Of a DNA stretch of 64,000 nt, positions 36,901 to 46,400 are shown in pieces; positions within the stretch are counted from its first letter, which is position 1; each line of letters begins with the position of its first letter. The stretch lies in the NCBI RefSeq assembly GCF_032854445.1, contig NC_088302.1:41854191-41918190 (forward strand), written 5' to 3'. This DNA comes from Liolophura sinensis (Eukaryota > Mollusca > Polyplacophora > Chitonida > Chitonidae). The notes beneath the pieces are model-generated. The model was not told the origin of the DNA, did not search any database, and saw nothing but the letters and a program-made list of their open reading frames with translations. The position numbers and the translations under genes were made by a program.

Positions 36901-39255
36901 ATATTGCCGATGTGGTGTTAAGCCATAATCATTCATTCACTCTCAAAGCTCAATCCATTTGATTTACCAGGCGGCATTCTGATGATCTTTTGCCAATAAA
37001 CAATTCCTATTGTGAAAGAAATTTATCCACCTCTGTTAGATTTGAAGGCCACAACAAATAGTTTTAAGGTTACATCGTATACTGCAGACTTATATGTGTA
37101 CAAGGCTGAGCAATATCTCGTCTCTTCTCGTCATTGGGACAAAGGGAATAATTCCAGTCCTGAAATTGTCAATTATCCGTTTCTGCATAGTAATATATCA
37201 ATGGGTCCTGTATATGGCGTACACATGCATGTATATCGTCTAGTGACATTTGTGAGATATTGTGTACAATGCGATGATTTCAAACTAAGCCACAGGTTAC
37301 TGATTCCAAAAAATAGTTTGTCAAGGATTCTCAACCAAAGGTCTTCATTCTACAGTGAGTATAATCTAGGCGTCAAAACATTCGTGTACTATAACCATAA
37401 GCCTTGTGATTCCTGAGTCCTTTCGCCGTGCCGGTATGCTAACCACCTCAGCCACAGAGGCCCCCCAAACGATTCATCTAATGATTTTTACATCAACATG
37501 GAGGTTTTATGAATTGTTCACTATTTGTGAACTGGAGGATTTAGGTTTGGATAAATCGTGAGATTTTCGATTTGGAACGCCGCAGGCTTGTCTGGTATAC
37601 GAATGTGCTTTGACTCGCTCTTAAACTAGTATTAATATGGTGGATGGCATAACCAACTTTTTCTTAATGAACTGAAGACATGGGTCCAGCACTGAAAGGT
37701 CTACCTTTTGCCGCTTTGACCACTTTTATACACAGCACTGGAGTTATTTTTACCTTACATTGTTTAATTTTTTTCAATTGTCAACACTGGTCGTACATAA
37801 AATCTGGCGACAGACTAAAGCTGGTAAATATTCCAGTTACAGATGTACGGGAATCCTATTCCGTGTACTACTTCATCAAAAAAGAAATGTTTAACATATC
37901 GCTGTTATTTTACAATGTGGAATGAAATTTTAATTATGTATATATTCAAACTTTAGCCGCAGTACTTCAGGGTGTCTTTCTTGAGTGTAAACAAAGACGT
38001 GTGCTGGCTTGTACTGTGTGCACAACACAGCCTGTGTTGCAGGCTTGCAATATAGGATCACTGGTGGAGCGGTCGTGTCCAAACTGGTGTCATTTTAGGT
38101 GTTTGGACAAGCAGGGCGTTACTTCTGCTTAAACGGAACCTGCACAAGAAAGAGAAACCCCTTCACTCAGAATTGCATTAAAATTACATCTAAAGAGGGT
38201 ATCTTTTCAATCAGAGAAGTTAAATCCATAAATAATATCTGGTACTTTGAGAAATGATTGAGATGTCTTGGGAGGTTTGAATTGTATTTTGCTTCCAAAA
38301 CACTCGCATCAAGGCTTGCTTCTTGGCCAGAAGCATCTAAGGAAACGGCGTCGTACATACAGTTCCCAATTCCTCGAAAGAGAAACAATTTTTTTATGAA
38401 ACAAAATCAATACAAGTAAGAATTTATACGATAGCTAGATTGGTAGAGAAATAGAAATCCCTATAAAAATTACGGAAATACCGAAAAGGTTTCAAAAACA
38501 TAGAGCTGCCATCAACTAGTGCATGCAACGTGGTCAGTCACGGGGCTTTTCTGGACTACAAGTTAATAAGGTGGACCCCCCCCCCCCACCATCCGTGACG
38601 GAAGGGATAGCAAATCTTAAAAAAACAAAAGGCAGATTTTATTCAAATGTATCAATATAGTTGGTGTTTTTTCTGTGTTGAAGTGACTTTTTAATTATGG
38701 TTCAGTTCTGCAAACACATTTGGCGCTAAGAAACAAACGTATAATCAGATTTAAATCAGTGTTGACATTTTTCAGGGCACATGTATTTCTATGCTAGGAC
38801 ATGCTATTTTGAAATATACACAAGCGACTTTCGAGGTTTAAAAATAAATATTACAGTTGATATTCCAATGTGTAAATCCGTAAATCCATTTATTAAATGT
38901 ATTACCTTGTAAATCAAGTTAAAAAATAATCCACAACCGACAAAATACAAAATGTGATATTAAAACTGGGACGGTGGGGGGGGGGGGGGTATAAACGCAC
39001 GACTTTATCGAAGATTGGTTCTTGTATCATGATAGAGTCGTGTGGTTTGACTTAATGTTACATTGTCAGTTCCCATAACATTGTCATTTATAAGGAAAAA
39101 CTGAACCCACCTAACACTATTATGGCCAGAAGCTGACAGGCAGCAGGTATACCCAGCAGCATCTGCCAGTTGATTTGATAGACCTGCCACTTCCCCCAGG
39201 GACGTAACGCCATCAGGAGAGAATCCACGCTAATACTGGCGTCCTGAGAGTCCAT
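24922..39255 (-). CDS. SLC22A-like: SLC22 family transporter, organic cation transporter-like, copy 2
   Basis: Ten exons, 5' to 3': 39255-39111, 36657-36473, 33502-33272, 32814-32612, 30676-30182, 28804-28670, 27948-27863, 27211-27097, 26095-26023, 25137-24922. They give 627 codons plus TGA with all phases matching. Exons 1-4 and 6-9 have exactly the same lengths as in copy 1, so the two arose by tandem duplication. Landmarks are LRPWGKWQ (exon 1), IVTE/WDLVCSRQYLAEM (exons 2/3), FLADRWGRKW (MFS motif A), DESIRWLLANGK (exon 5), EIPGGVITYFSIVK (exon 6), ELFPTNLR (exon 8), ARVGGMMAPYSNLL (exon 9) and FLPETKDKTLPQ (exon 10). Exon 5 is 27 bases longer than in copy 1; its cytoplasmic loop is rich in TRG, DTRG and TRD repeats. 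Exon 10 ends four residues further than copy 1. Introns have gained SINEs and minisatellites since duplication. An earlier in-frame ATG lies two codons upstream (MTMDSQD), so the start could be 39261. Confidence 0.93.
25190..25318 (-). repeat. SINE family A, 5'-truncated, in last intron of SLC22 copy 2
   Basis: The segment tttatttatttgattggtgt to acgaccatccgcaggtt is the 3' half of the family on the minus strand. The surrounding intron matches copy 1, where the SINE is absent, so the insertion came after the duplication. Confidence 0.8.
25815..25965 (-). repeat. SINE family A, 5'-truncated
   Basis: The segment reads tttatttatttcattggtgt, tatacgacggcggccagaat and accatccccaggttgatgg, the family A 3' half on the minus strand, inside the same intron as the previous copy. 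Confidence 0.75.
27258..27500. repeat. Two SINE family A fragments, tail to tail
   Basis: A plus-strand tail (atattcttgagtacgacgta then aaacaccagtgaaataaat) at 27258-27308 abuts a longer minus-strand copy at 27312-27500 (tttgataggaattttacgcc, cactatacggcagcggccagc-like body). Another plus-strand tail lies at 27615-27668. All are in the intron between exons 7 and 8 of SLC22 copy 2. Confidence 0.7.
28290..28450. repeat. Dispersed repeat with TTCTGTTAA motifs
   Basis: The segment (attattctgttaagttttta, then gattaacaggatattatga) is similar to 20530-20720 and 9200-9310. It is intronic in SLC22 copy 2. Confidence 0.5.
28970..29165 (+). repeat. SINE family B, 5'-truncated
   Basis: The element reads gtaagttcctcgcttggcgt, ttcgtcatatgactgcaaaa and gacgttaaaccctaatcact, matching the body and tail of the family B copy at 47702-48076 in the opposite orientation. 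It lies in the intron between exons 5 and 6 of SLC22 copy 2. Confidence 0.7.
29505..30010. repeat. Minisatellite, ~23/46-base unit
   Basis: Units alternate between ccaaggcctgaatgctgtat and caaccaaggccaatatgctg, about 20 copies with point changes, in the intron between exons 5 and 6 of SLC22 copy 2. The open frames across it (CCISQGLNAVS-type repeats) follow from the repeat and are not evidence of a protein. Confidence 0.85.
31270..31930. repeat. Minisatellite, ~57-61-base unit
   Basis: About eleven units contain aagttgactgtgactacatg, accatgacgacatatcc and aaagacaggagacc. They lie in the intron between exons 4 and 5 of SLC22 copy 2. There is no coding sense. Confidence 0.85.
32262..32480 (+). 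repeat. SINE family B copy with tRNA-like head
   Basis: The head reads gatagcacagttggtggagg (A-box region) and the element continues with cttcctcacttggcgtccaa and tcatatgactgaaaaattgt to a cactcactcac tail. It matches the full copy at 47702-48076 and is intronic in SLC22 copy 2. Confidence 0.75.
33503..34460 (-). repeat. Acceptor-side ladder in intron 2 of SLC22 copy 2
   Basis: About thirty imperfect units of 25-35 bases read on the minus strand as tatgtctttatccagcatga and variants. Each has a pyrimidine run ending in CAG, like the true exon 3 acceptor (atgtctttctcag at 33515-33503). The corresponding, shorter array is next to exon 3 of copy 1, so the array predates the duplication. Confidence 0.75.
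34690..34790 (+). repeat. SINE family A, 3' fragment
   Basis: The fragment reads ggtttcctcccatcatattg, gtgaaatattcttgagtaat and caaacaaataaataaat, and lies between the two ladders of intron 2 in SLC22 copy 2. Confidence 0.7.
34885..35070 (-). repeat. 40-base minisatellite containing donor-like sites
   Basis: Five nearly identical units contain acaatactgggtataccgtg and gcatcatctcacctctgta. On the minus strand each has TACAGAG followed by GTGAGATGATG, the same exon-end plus donor pattern as the ladder nearer exon 2. Confidence 0.85.
35458..35856. mobile_element. MITE-like inverted-repeat element inside intron 2 of SLC22 copy 2
   Basis: Arms at about 35458-35546 and 35770-35856 are imperfect inverted copies. 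Both contain aagaccatta, tttagaat and aatgcattttaaa-like blocks. There is no coding frame. Related sequence may occur at about 47385-47560 (acctctaaggtggcct-like block). The outer ends are not resolved. Confidence 0.55.
35931..36472 (-). repeat. Donor-side ladder in intron 2 of SLC22 copy 2
   Basis: About twelve units of 36-50 bases repeat the end of exon 2 (cccgggaaaacagcattgtt on the minus strand, then ACAGAG). Most of those near exon 2 continue with a donor-like GTGAGAGGTG or GTAAG; those further away continue with agagttatatagtac instead. The unit next to exon 2 is 44 bases, so using its donor would shift the frame. Confidence 0.82.
36880..36950 (+). repeat. SINE 3'-end fragment
   Basis: The fragment gctcggtcgccaagatatgg then gtggtgttaagccataatca with attcattcactc resembles the end of a tRNA-derived SINE of the family B style. 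Confidence 0.45.
36951..39110. other. Intron 1 of SLC22 copy 2; nothing coding recognised
   Basis: A 134-residue frame at 37012-37416 and an 81-residue frame at 37680-37925 have no recognisable features and no splice context, so I treat them as chance. A minus-strand SINE A head (ggcctctgtggctgaggtgg) lies at 37413-37470. C-rich and G-rich runs occur at 38577-38587 and 38979-38990. Confidence 0.5.
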
Positions 39256-39539
39256 GGTCATATACCAGTCAGCACTAAAACGTTCCAACACTACAGGATT
39301 ACAGCTACACAGACCCACGGTTAGAGTATGTTGAAAATGAGAATGTGATATGATAATTAATACTGAAACCCGGCATACACATACATGTGACTGACCTTTC
39401 CACCGACAAATCTAGGAATCGTGGGTTTGAATAAGCGAATGTAACAAGAACAGCGAGGACAGCATCATTGCCAACGGTCATGTTAAAGCACCCGTTGTGG
39501 TCATGAATATTCTGAGCAGAATACCTGTGACCCAGATCT

Positions 39540-39982
39540 ATAGGAATACGTTTCCTCCCTCCATAATGCTGGCCGCCATCGTTAAAATACAAGAAGTTAA
39601 ATATTCTTGAGTACGGTGTAAAACACCAGGCAAATTAATAAGTGTGAAAATATGGAGAACGATAACTGATAGCTGCTTGTAAAAAGAAAATATTTAGTGG
39701 ACCTACCGTACTAGACGCGCTCTCGTAGATTCGGAATCTACCGAGGCTGTCCTTCGGGCACAGTGCATACAGATTTAAATAAGGCAGAGCTGTTATCATT
39801 CTGAACCAGCTAAACACTGGCACGTGGTCTATACCAAGCCCATGCTACCAGACTCGGTCGTGACCATCGCTCTTAGAAATAGCCATCAGATTCCTTTATT
39901 GCGGGCTTAAGAGGTTGTACCACCAAATTCTTGAGAGATTCTTGAGTACAGCGTACATGACCAATCAAATAATAAATAAATG
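39540..39982 (+). repeat. Two SINE family A 3' fragments upstream of SLC22 copy 2
   Basis: The segments at 39540-39630 (ataatgctggccgccatcgt, attcttgagtacggtgtaaa) and 39930-39982 (ttcttgagtacagcgtacat, caaataataaataaatg) match the family A tail. They lie in the 5' flank of copy 2. Confidence 0.6.
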
Positions 39983-40337
39983 TAGAGTAGGCACTTCACC
40001 AGATGCGGTGTGGACCACTGTCTTACGTGAAATGTTCTTCATGACTTGCGATCTGCGATATGTGCTTTTATGCCACAGAGAGTGTTAGCTGCGCAATTCA
40101 CCACATGCGACCTTGACCATCGACATAAGTGAAATAGTCTCTTAAACTGGCGAAATATATAAAAAAAAATATCAATCTCTAAGAAATGTTAACAGGCGGG
40201 AATTTGGTGTCTAACGTAGCTCTGAGATCGATTGGCCATGTTACCATCTTAGCGTCCACATCAATATAAATGCATTTCTGAAAGCTAAGCTGGGACGAAT
40301 GAAACGGATCTCAAATCTGTGTTTAACGTTGCTTCAT

Positions 40338-40460
40338 TGTGTGTATCATATATTTAATTCTAATGAAGTGAATGTGTTTTACATCATAATAAATCATATT
40401 CGTTTAATTCAAGCCTTAATTCCATACGCGACATTTTCTGCTTTCCAAATGTAATGGAAA
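40338..40460 (-). other. Third copy of the SLC22 3' flank
   Basis: The stretch atttaattctaatgaagtga, atgtgttttacatcataata and tttccaaatgtaatgga aligns with the sequence behind copy 1 (about 10495-10640) and copy 2 (about 24610-24750). In those copies the SLC22 stop codon lies about 180-190 bases further on. Here that point falls inside the N gap. It is therefore the downstream end of a third duplicate unit. Confidence 0.7.
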
Positions 40461-40554
40461 ATATGAAATGGAAATCATATATAAATGGAACACTACAGCA
40501 TACAGTGAGTAAAACTGGAACAGGTATAGGGCTATGTGAAGCTATAACTTATTC

Positions 40555-40754
40555 NNNNNNNNNNNNNNNNNNNNNNNNNNNNNNNNNNNNNNNNNNNNNN
40601 NNNNNNNNNNNNNNNNNNNNNNNNNNNNNNNNNNNNNNNNNNNNNNNNNNNNNNNNNNNNNNNNNNNNNNNNNNNNNNNNNNNNNNNNNNNNNNNNNNNN
40701 NNNNNNNNNNNNNNNNNNNNNNNNNNNNNNNNNNNNNNNNNNNNNNNNNNNNNN
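40555..40754. other. Assembly gap, 200 N
   Basis: Exactly 200 unknown bases, a round number that suggests a placeholder rather than a measured distance. Any open frame spanning it is an artefact. Confidence 0.99.
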
Positions 40755-41466
40755 ATGGTGTCAGTAGAATTTGGTCAGTAGGCCTACTTAAAAGACAACC
40801 AACAGTATAACCAAATTTATTTCAGTGGTGAAGTACGTACAGACCTAAACAGGTGTAGGCATTTCTTATTATACGTGCTGGGTAACTATATAGCGCAAAG
40901 TACGATCCACCTTGTTATTACAGCTGAAGATCATGCATTGTGCTCTCCTGGATGAGACCTTGGGGAATAAGGCCAGGCATATGCGACTATCTCCTTGAAA
41001 ATGGCTTTAAAGTATTTCAAAGTTTACTTGTAATCAGAAGGAAAACAGCTGATTTAACACTACTTCTATATGGCCAAATGGTGAACTAGAAACGGGTGAT
41101 GTCACAGCTGAACAGATGCCTTCTCGGGTGGCAGAAATATCTCACCCTGGACTGGTTAATATTGAGAGCATTTTTGCCTTCATAGGAGTTTTTGCTTACT
41201 TCAGACTGCGATATCTCGGTTATCCTCAATCGCGAAAACAAAAAAGTGACATATTTTGAACTTTAAATGTGACTCTTTATCGATAAATATGTATACATAT
41301 GGTCTAATGTCTTTTAGCTAATATGTAGTTGGTGGTTTACAAAAGGTACTTTGGTGTTATCCGTCCATAAAACAAACTGCTGTTGTATTCAAGTGAAAAA
41401 TTAAGTACAAAGTTAAACAATAATCAAATAAAAAATAAACTTCTAGGTTTCCCTTCATTCCATTAA

Positions 41467-41830
41467 GTGAGTGAGTGAGTGCTTGAGGTTTAACGTCATA
41501 CTTAACAATTTTTAGTCATATGACGACGAAGGAGTCATTAGGGTGCATGTATGTGTAATTTATCTCCTTGTTGCAGGAGGGATTTTCTCCCCTCTTTTAT
41601 CTAATGCTGCTTCACTGAGACGACTTACCAAAGGCAAATTAGCCGTCCCGCCCGAGCCATTATATTGATACAGTTCAACCAGTCGTTGCACTATCCTTTT
41701 CATGCTGAACTCCAAGCAAGGAAGTTAACTTCTCTTTTAAATTGTTAGGTGTGACTTGACCCAGGATTGATCCTGGATCTACCGCTCCTGAAGCGGATGC
41801 TTCCATTATGTCCATGGGCCTTGCGATGGC
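41467..41830 (-). repeat. SINE family B, near full length
   Basis: On the plus strand the sequence starts gtgagtgagtgagtgcttga, continues with cgtcatacttaacaattttt and tcatatgacgacgaaggagt, and ends near gatcctggatctaccgctcc. It is the same as 47702-48076 but the tRNA-like head is damaged. Confidence 0.82.
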
Positions 41831-42529
41831 GAGTAGTCAGTGGCACTCTCTTCAAGTGAAAAAATTAATTGAGTTTTGTCTTTTAAGGATATTTTAAGTG
41901 AATTTCTGCCTCTTTTTTGTATTTCATGCCAGTATGGTTGCAAATACGTGGCAGTTATGTGGACCCATGTTCACACAGTAGGATTTGTTGTATTTTGATT
42001 TGATTAGTTCAATCTGACAAGTTTGTAAGCCAAATGCTTATAATGAACACAGCTTTTAGAGACTGAGAACCAAGTTTTTTAAGAATTGTTTCCAGTAAAC
42101 ATGTCCATTTATGGTTTTGTGTCTCCAAGTTGACTTTGAAGCATGTACATGACTTGAAAATAATAATAAAAATAGAGAAAGAAAGAAAAGTAAATGTTAA
42201 ACAGCCACTGATAGGAGTAGCAGATAGGACTCCTTTCCCTGTTACATTATTGGAAAGGATTGATGTTCCTCGTTTACATGACTGGGTTTGACTCACACTG
42301 CTGTGTTACATCACTTTTTACTTTTCTGGATAGGACTCTCATTCCCCTGTTACATGACTGGATAGGAATCCCTTTACATTACTCTTAATTACTCATTTCA
42401 GTGAAACATTTCTGTTAAGGATTCCCTTTCCCATTATATTACTGAATTGAACTCGCATTCCTCTTTTAGATTACTGGAGACATGCCCTATCACTGGATAG
42501 GACTCTCAGTGCCCTCTTCCATCACTAGA

Positions 42530-42665
42530 TGGGACTCAAAGTCTCATTCCCATGTTACTGTACCAGTTGGGACTCTCATTCCCATGTTACTGTACCGGTT
42601 GGGACTCTCATTCCCATGTTACTGTACCGGTTGGGACTCTCATTCCCCTGTTACTGTACTGGTTA
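42530..42665. repeat. 32-base minisatellite
   Basis: Four tandem units of gggactctcattcccatgtt followed by actgtaccggtt, with more diverged copies upstream. Confidence 0.85.
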
Positions 42666-42863
42666 GTATTCTCGTTAAATTATTCTTAAATTACTGGATA
42701 GGTCTAGCTTGCATTTACATTATGGCCACTTGCTTTCAGTTTCATGCTTTTTAACACTCTCATGACAAGATCCTGTGCTTCTGTAAATCACAGCACCTGA
42801 CTGTCATCTATTTCCCTGTGAAGTGCAATGATTGAATTGGGATTTTGTTTTTTTCTGTTTCAG

Positions 42864-42923
42864 ATAGTTCAGTACAATGTGAAAATGTACCAGACATCTT
42901 ACTGAAGGATGACCTACAAAAGG
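42864..42923 (+). other. Possible upstream PRDM9 exon
   Basis: A good acceptor (tttttctgtttcag) and donor (aaaagg/gtatgt) enclose 60 bases with one open frame, reading SSVQCENVPDILLKDD. That frame ends in phase 1, whereas the KRAB exon at 43450 starts in phase 0. The exon is therefore either separated from it by an unseen small exon or not part of the gene. Confidence 0.3.
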
Positions 42924-43449
42924 GTATGTTGTATACATATTAAGAGGCTCTATTGGGAAGCATGAAATTTTTTAACTTTGGACCATAGGGTTTCTGATTT
43001 GTGAAATTACAAACAATATAATGTATATCATATATATGTAATTGTGAAAGGAAGTGTAGTCAATAGCTGTTCACCATTAATGTTAGAATTTTGTTAAGAA
43101 ATATGGATTTAAATGGAAATGGTCAGGACACTTTTAATAAAAAAGTAGTTAAAGTATTTACTGGGCTTGTTGGTGGTAAAAAGCAAAGGAGACTGGCCCT
43201 TGAGCAATGTAGTTTTGAGTTTTTGAATTCAGCTCTCGCTGGTTAATTCTTCTGCGGCTTTGACTGGTTTGTCTGATTTTTTTCAACCATAAATCTCACT
43301 TCATTTGTATTAGAGAAATCCTTGTATTCCTAGGTAATGTGCAAAAATAAAAATGAAATGAGAAGGCAGTTTTTCAAGGAGTTACAATCTGTTCTATTGC
43401 TCTCTGCCTGTAAGATCAACCCCAGTATTTATGGCTTGTTTGATTTCAG

Positions 43450-46400
43450 CCTCGCCACGTACGTTCTTCATCAGCAGAAGACTCTGACGCCAACCCTGAT
43501 GATGAGGACTTGGCAGCTTTCTTCTCCATCACAAACCTGCGGCGCTTCTCTGCACTGGAGAGAAAGAGACTCAGAAACCTGAAACTGAATTATGAAACGT
43601 TAACGTCTATGGGTAAACTTATCAGTTTTCCCTCTTTGGTTAAATAAGTGTTTAACTCTTCATTGACTATGTAAATATCTGCACATGCTGGTAAAAAGAT
43701 GATTTAGCTCTTCCTATTCTCTGCCAAGAGTACAGCCGCACTCCAGTCGAATATCCTGCGCCCATAATGGCTCCGCGGTTGGCGATGGTAACATCTTGGC
43801 CGGAGGATCTGAACATCATTTTGCAACATTCTGCAGCGTATGATTTTACAATATCGACACGTGTATGTTCTTGGGACGAGTCAGCATGAAAATAGCAGTG
43901 TAACTGTTTAGATGTCTGCAGATTATTTACTGATGATGTCACAGCATCATCCAGCAGTGTTCCAATCTATACAAGCATGTAATTTTAAAATTAACATTGT
44001 ATTATATATGCTTGGTGTGTGCGTGCACAATATTCCCCAGTAGTAGGCTACAAACACCCGTGCTGTAGACCCGGTGTGTACATGCACAATAGTCCCCAGT
44101 ATTAGACTACAAGCAGTGGTGCTACAGACTGGGTGTGTTTGTGCACAGTAGTCACAAGTAGTAGACTACAAACGCCTGTGCTATAGACTCGGTGTGTGCG
44201 TGCACAATAGTCCCTAGTAGTAGACTACAAGCAGAGGTGCTACATACTTGGTGTGCGTGCACAGTAGTCACAAGTAGTAGACTACAAACGCCTGTGCTAT
44301 AGACTCGGTGTATGCGTGCACAATAGTCCCTAGTAGTAGACTACAAACACTGGTGCTACAGACTCGGTGTGTGCGTGCACAATAGTCCCCCGTAGTAGAC
44401 TACAAACACCGATGTTATAGACTCGGTGTGTGCATGCACAATAGTCCCCAGTAGTAGGCTACAAACACTGGTGCTATAGACTCGGTGTGTGTGTGCACAA
44501 TAGTCCCCAGTAGTAAGCTACAAACACCTGTGCTATAGACTTGGTGTGTGTGTGCACAGTAGTCACAAGTAGTAGACTACAATCACCTGTGCCTTAGAAT
44601 TTTGCGGGAAATTGTTGAGCGCAGAAAAATATTTCTCGTTAATACATGAAGACACGGCAGATTTGCTGTAAATAAGTTTGTAACAAACACAGCATGAACG
44701 CTGACAAATCTTGATCAGGATTGCAGGATGATAACCTCATGATGGTACCTTCTTGGGTTCACCATGGGTGTAAGATCGTGCCAGGATGACAGTAGGGAGT
44801 GCATCAGGTTCGTGTAAGATGGCTGAACCATCCACATATGGACATGGGATATTCGGCTAGGATCTGTCTGTACTGTCCTCTGGTGTACATGTAGTTTTGA
44901 GCTATCAACATCCAGTTTTATTTTGTTTTTCAGGTCTTTTGGTTGAAAGGCCTGATTTTATGAAATCAAAGAGAAAACGCTTTTGTCAAGAAGGTGAAGA
45001 TGTTAGGTGGAAGGGGGATAACTCTGATGCCAATGATCCAGAATGGACTCCCAGTATGGAGTTGTATGAAGTTCCAGTGAGGACCAGAAAAGGTAGATGA
45101 ACGTCTGTTATAGTTATTACGAATGCAGCTTAAAAATGAATATGATGAAGACAGTGAGATGAAATTTTAGTTTTGAGCACAGTGTTGATTTATTATTTAC
45201 AGGCAGATGTTCCATTTATTCTTGAAATGATTAGATGTTAATATTTACTTCACCGATGTTTCATAAAAATTCTGTATCACAACATATAATTAAGGGACCA
45301 CGCAGGTTAACATGAAACTTGTAACTGCAGTTTAACATGGCAACGGGCATCAAATTTGCAAGAGTATATTCTTTGAGTCTTTCGTTCCTGACTATGAGTA
45401 GAAGATCAAAGCCACTTAATCTCTGTGCTAGCTTAAAGTACTAGTCCCATTGGATGTGATACCTCTCAGTCTCGGGTTCAAAACCAGGGTATTCTTTTTC
45501 ATTTGGTTTCCTTTTTTGTATAGCTGTCATTACTATTACCAATGTAATTGGTGCAAAGCATACAGAGCCGTTTTTGCTCTCGTTCACATTATTATGTTTA
45601 TTTATTTAATTTTGACTGATTGACTTGAAATTTTTCAGCAAAATTCCCCAATACCTGAAATTGTTCAATGGGTAATTACGCTTTTTCTAGGTTACTATGT
45701 CTTCTCAAGGACCAGTGAACACATTATTCTGAAACTTGATATGCGGGTACATGCAGACTCATCTGAGATATATTAAGTTTGCAAAAAATATCCACCTCCT
45801 TAAAAATTGTGAAAGCTTGCCATTGGCCACGGTTGTAACATCACAACCAGTTTTGAAGATTCAATTTTTGGTTTTACATATTCTGGTGTATTTTGGGTTG
45901 GTTATTCCAGATTTTGGTCTATCTTTGTAACTTTTTGAGATATAGTCAAAAGCTAAATTTAGTTACAAAAATTTAGTGGACTATGGCAAGAAATCTGAAA
46001 CTTACACCAAAAAGTAGCCCTAGACATGCATTCTTTGAGCTAGGAAGCATTCAAATGACACCAGTGTTCTTTCAGACAGAGATGTTCAACACTGTGCCTG
46101 TAACATTGATTTAGAAGATAACTGGACTGATATATACGCTCATTTAACTGGCTGGTTTCTGCTGCACTGTCCATGATTTTCCAAAATGGCTATTCACTTA
46201 GATATAGCCCTTCAGTCTTCTTTCTCATTGTGTACAATGATAATTACGACAACAAAGTGGACCCATGCCAAACTGCTTTGCAGTTCCAGTTTTCAACTTA
46301 TTTTTGTTCATTGTTTTTTCTCTTAGTAGACCTAAAGCTTGCCAGGAAACCATTGAGAAAGAACAAGGTGGGAGTTACAATTTTTTCCTCTCACAAAAAG

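Larger units (their letters stand above)
40755..42863. other. Upstream region of PRDM9; first exon(s) not identified
   Basis: PRDM9 must have a start-codon exon before 43450, but none could be fixed here. The region contains a SINE B copy (41467-41830), weak repeats with ggactctcattcccctgtta from about 42330, and the regular 32-base minisatellite at 42530-42665. Confidence 0.45.

Noticed and set aside
40454-40810. 118-codon open frame
   Set aside because: It spans the 200-N gap, so it is an artefact.
43314-43333. 20-base microexon to repair the PRDM9 phase conflict
   Set aside because: It has acceptor and donor and the right length class, but it ends in an in-frame TAG.
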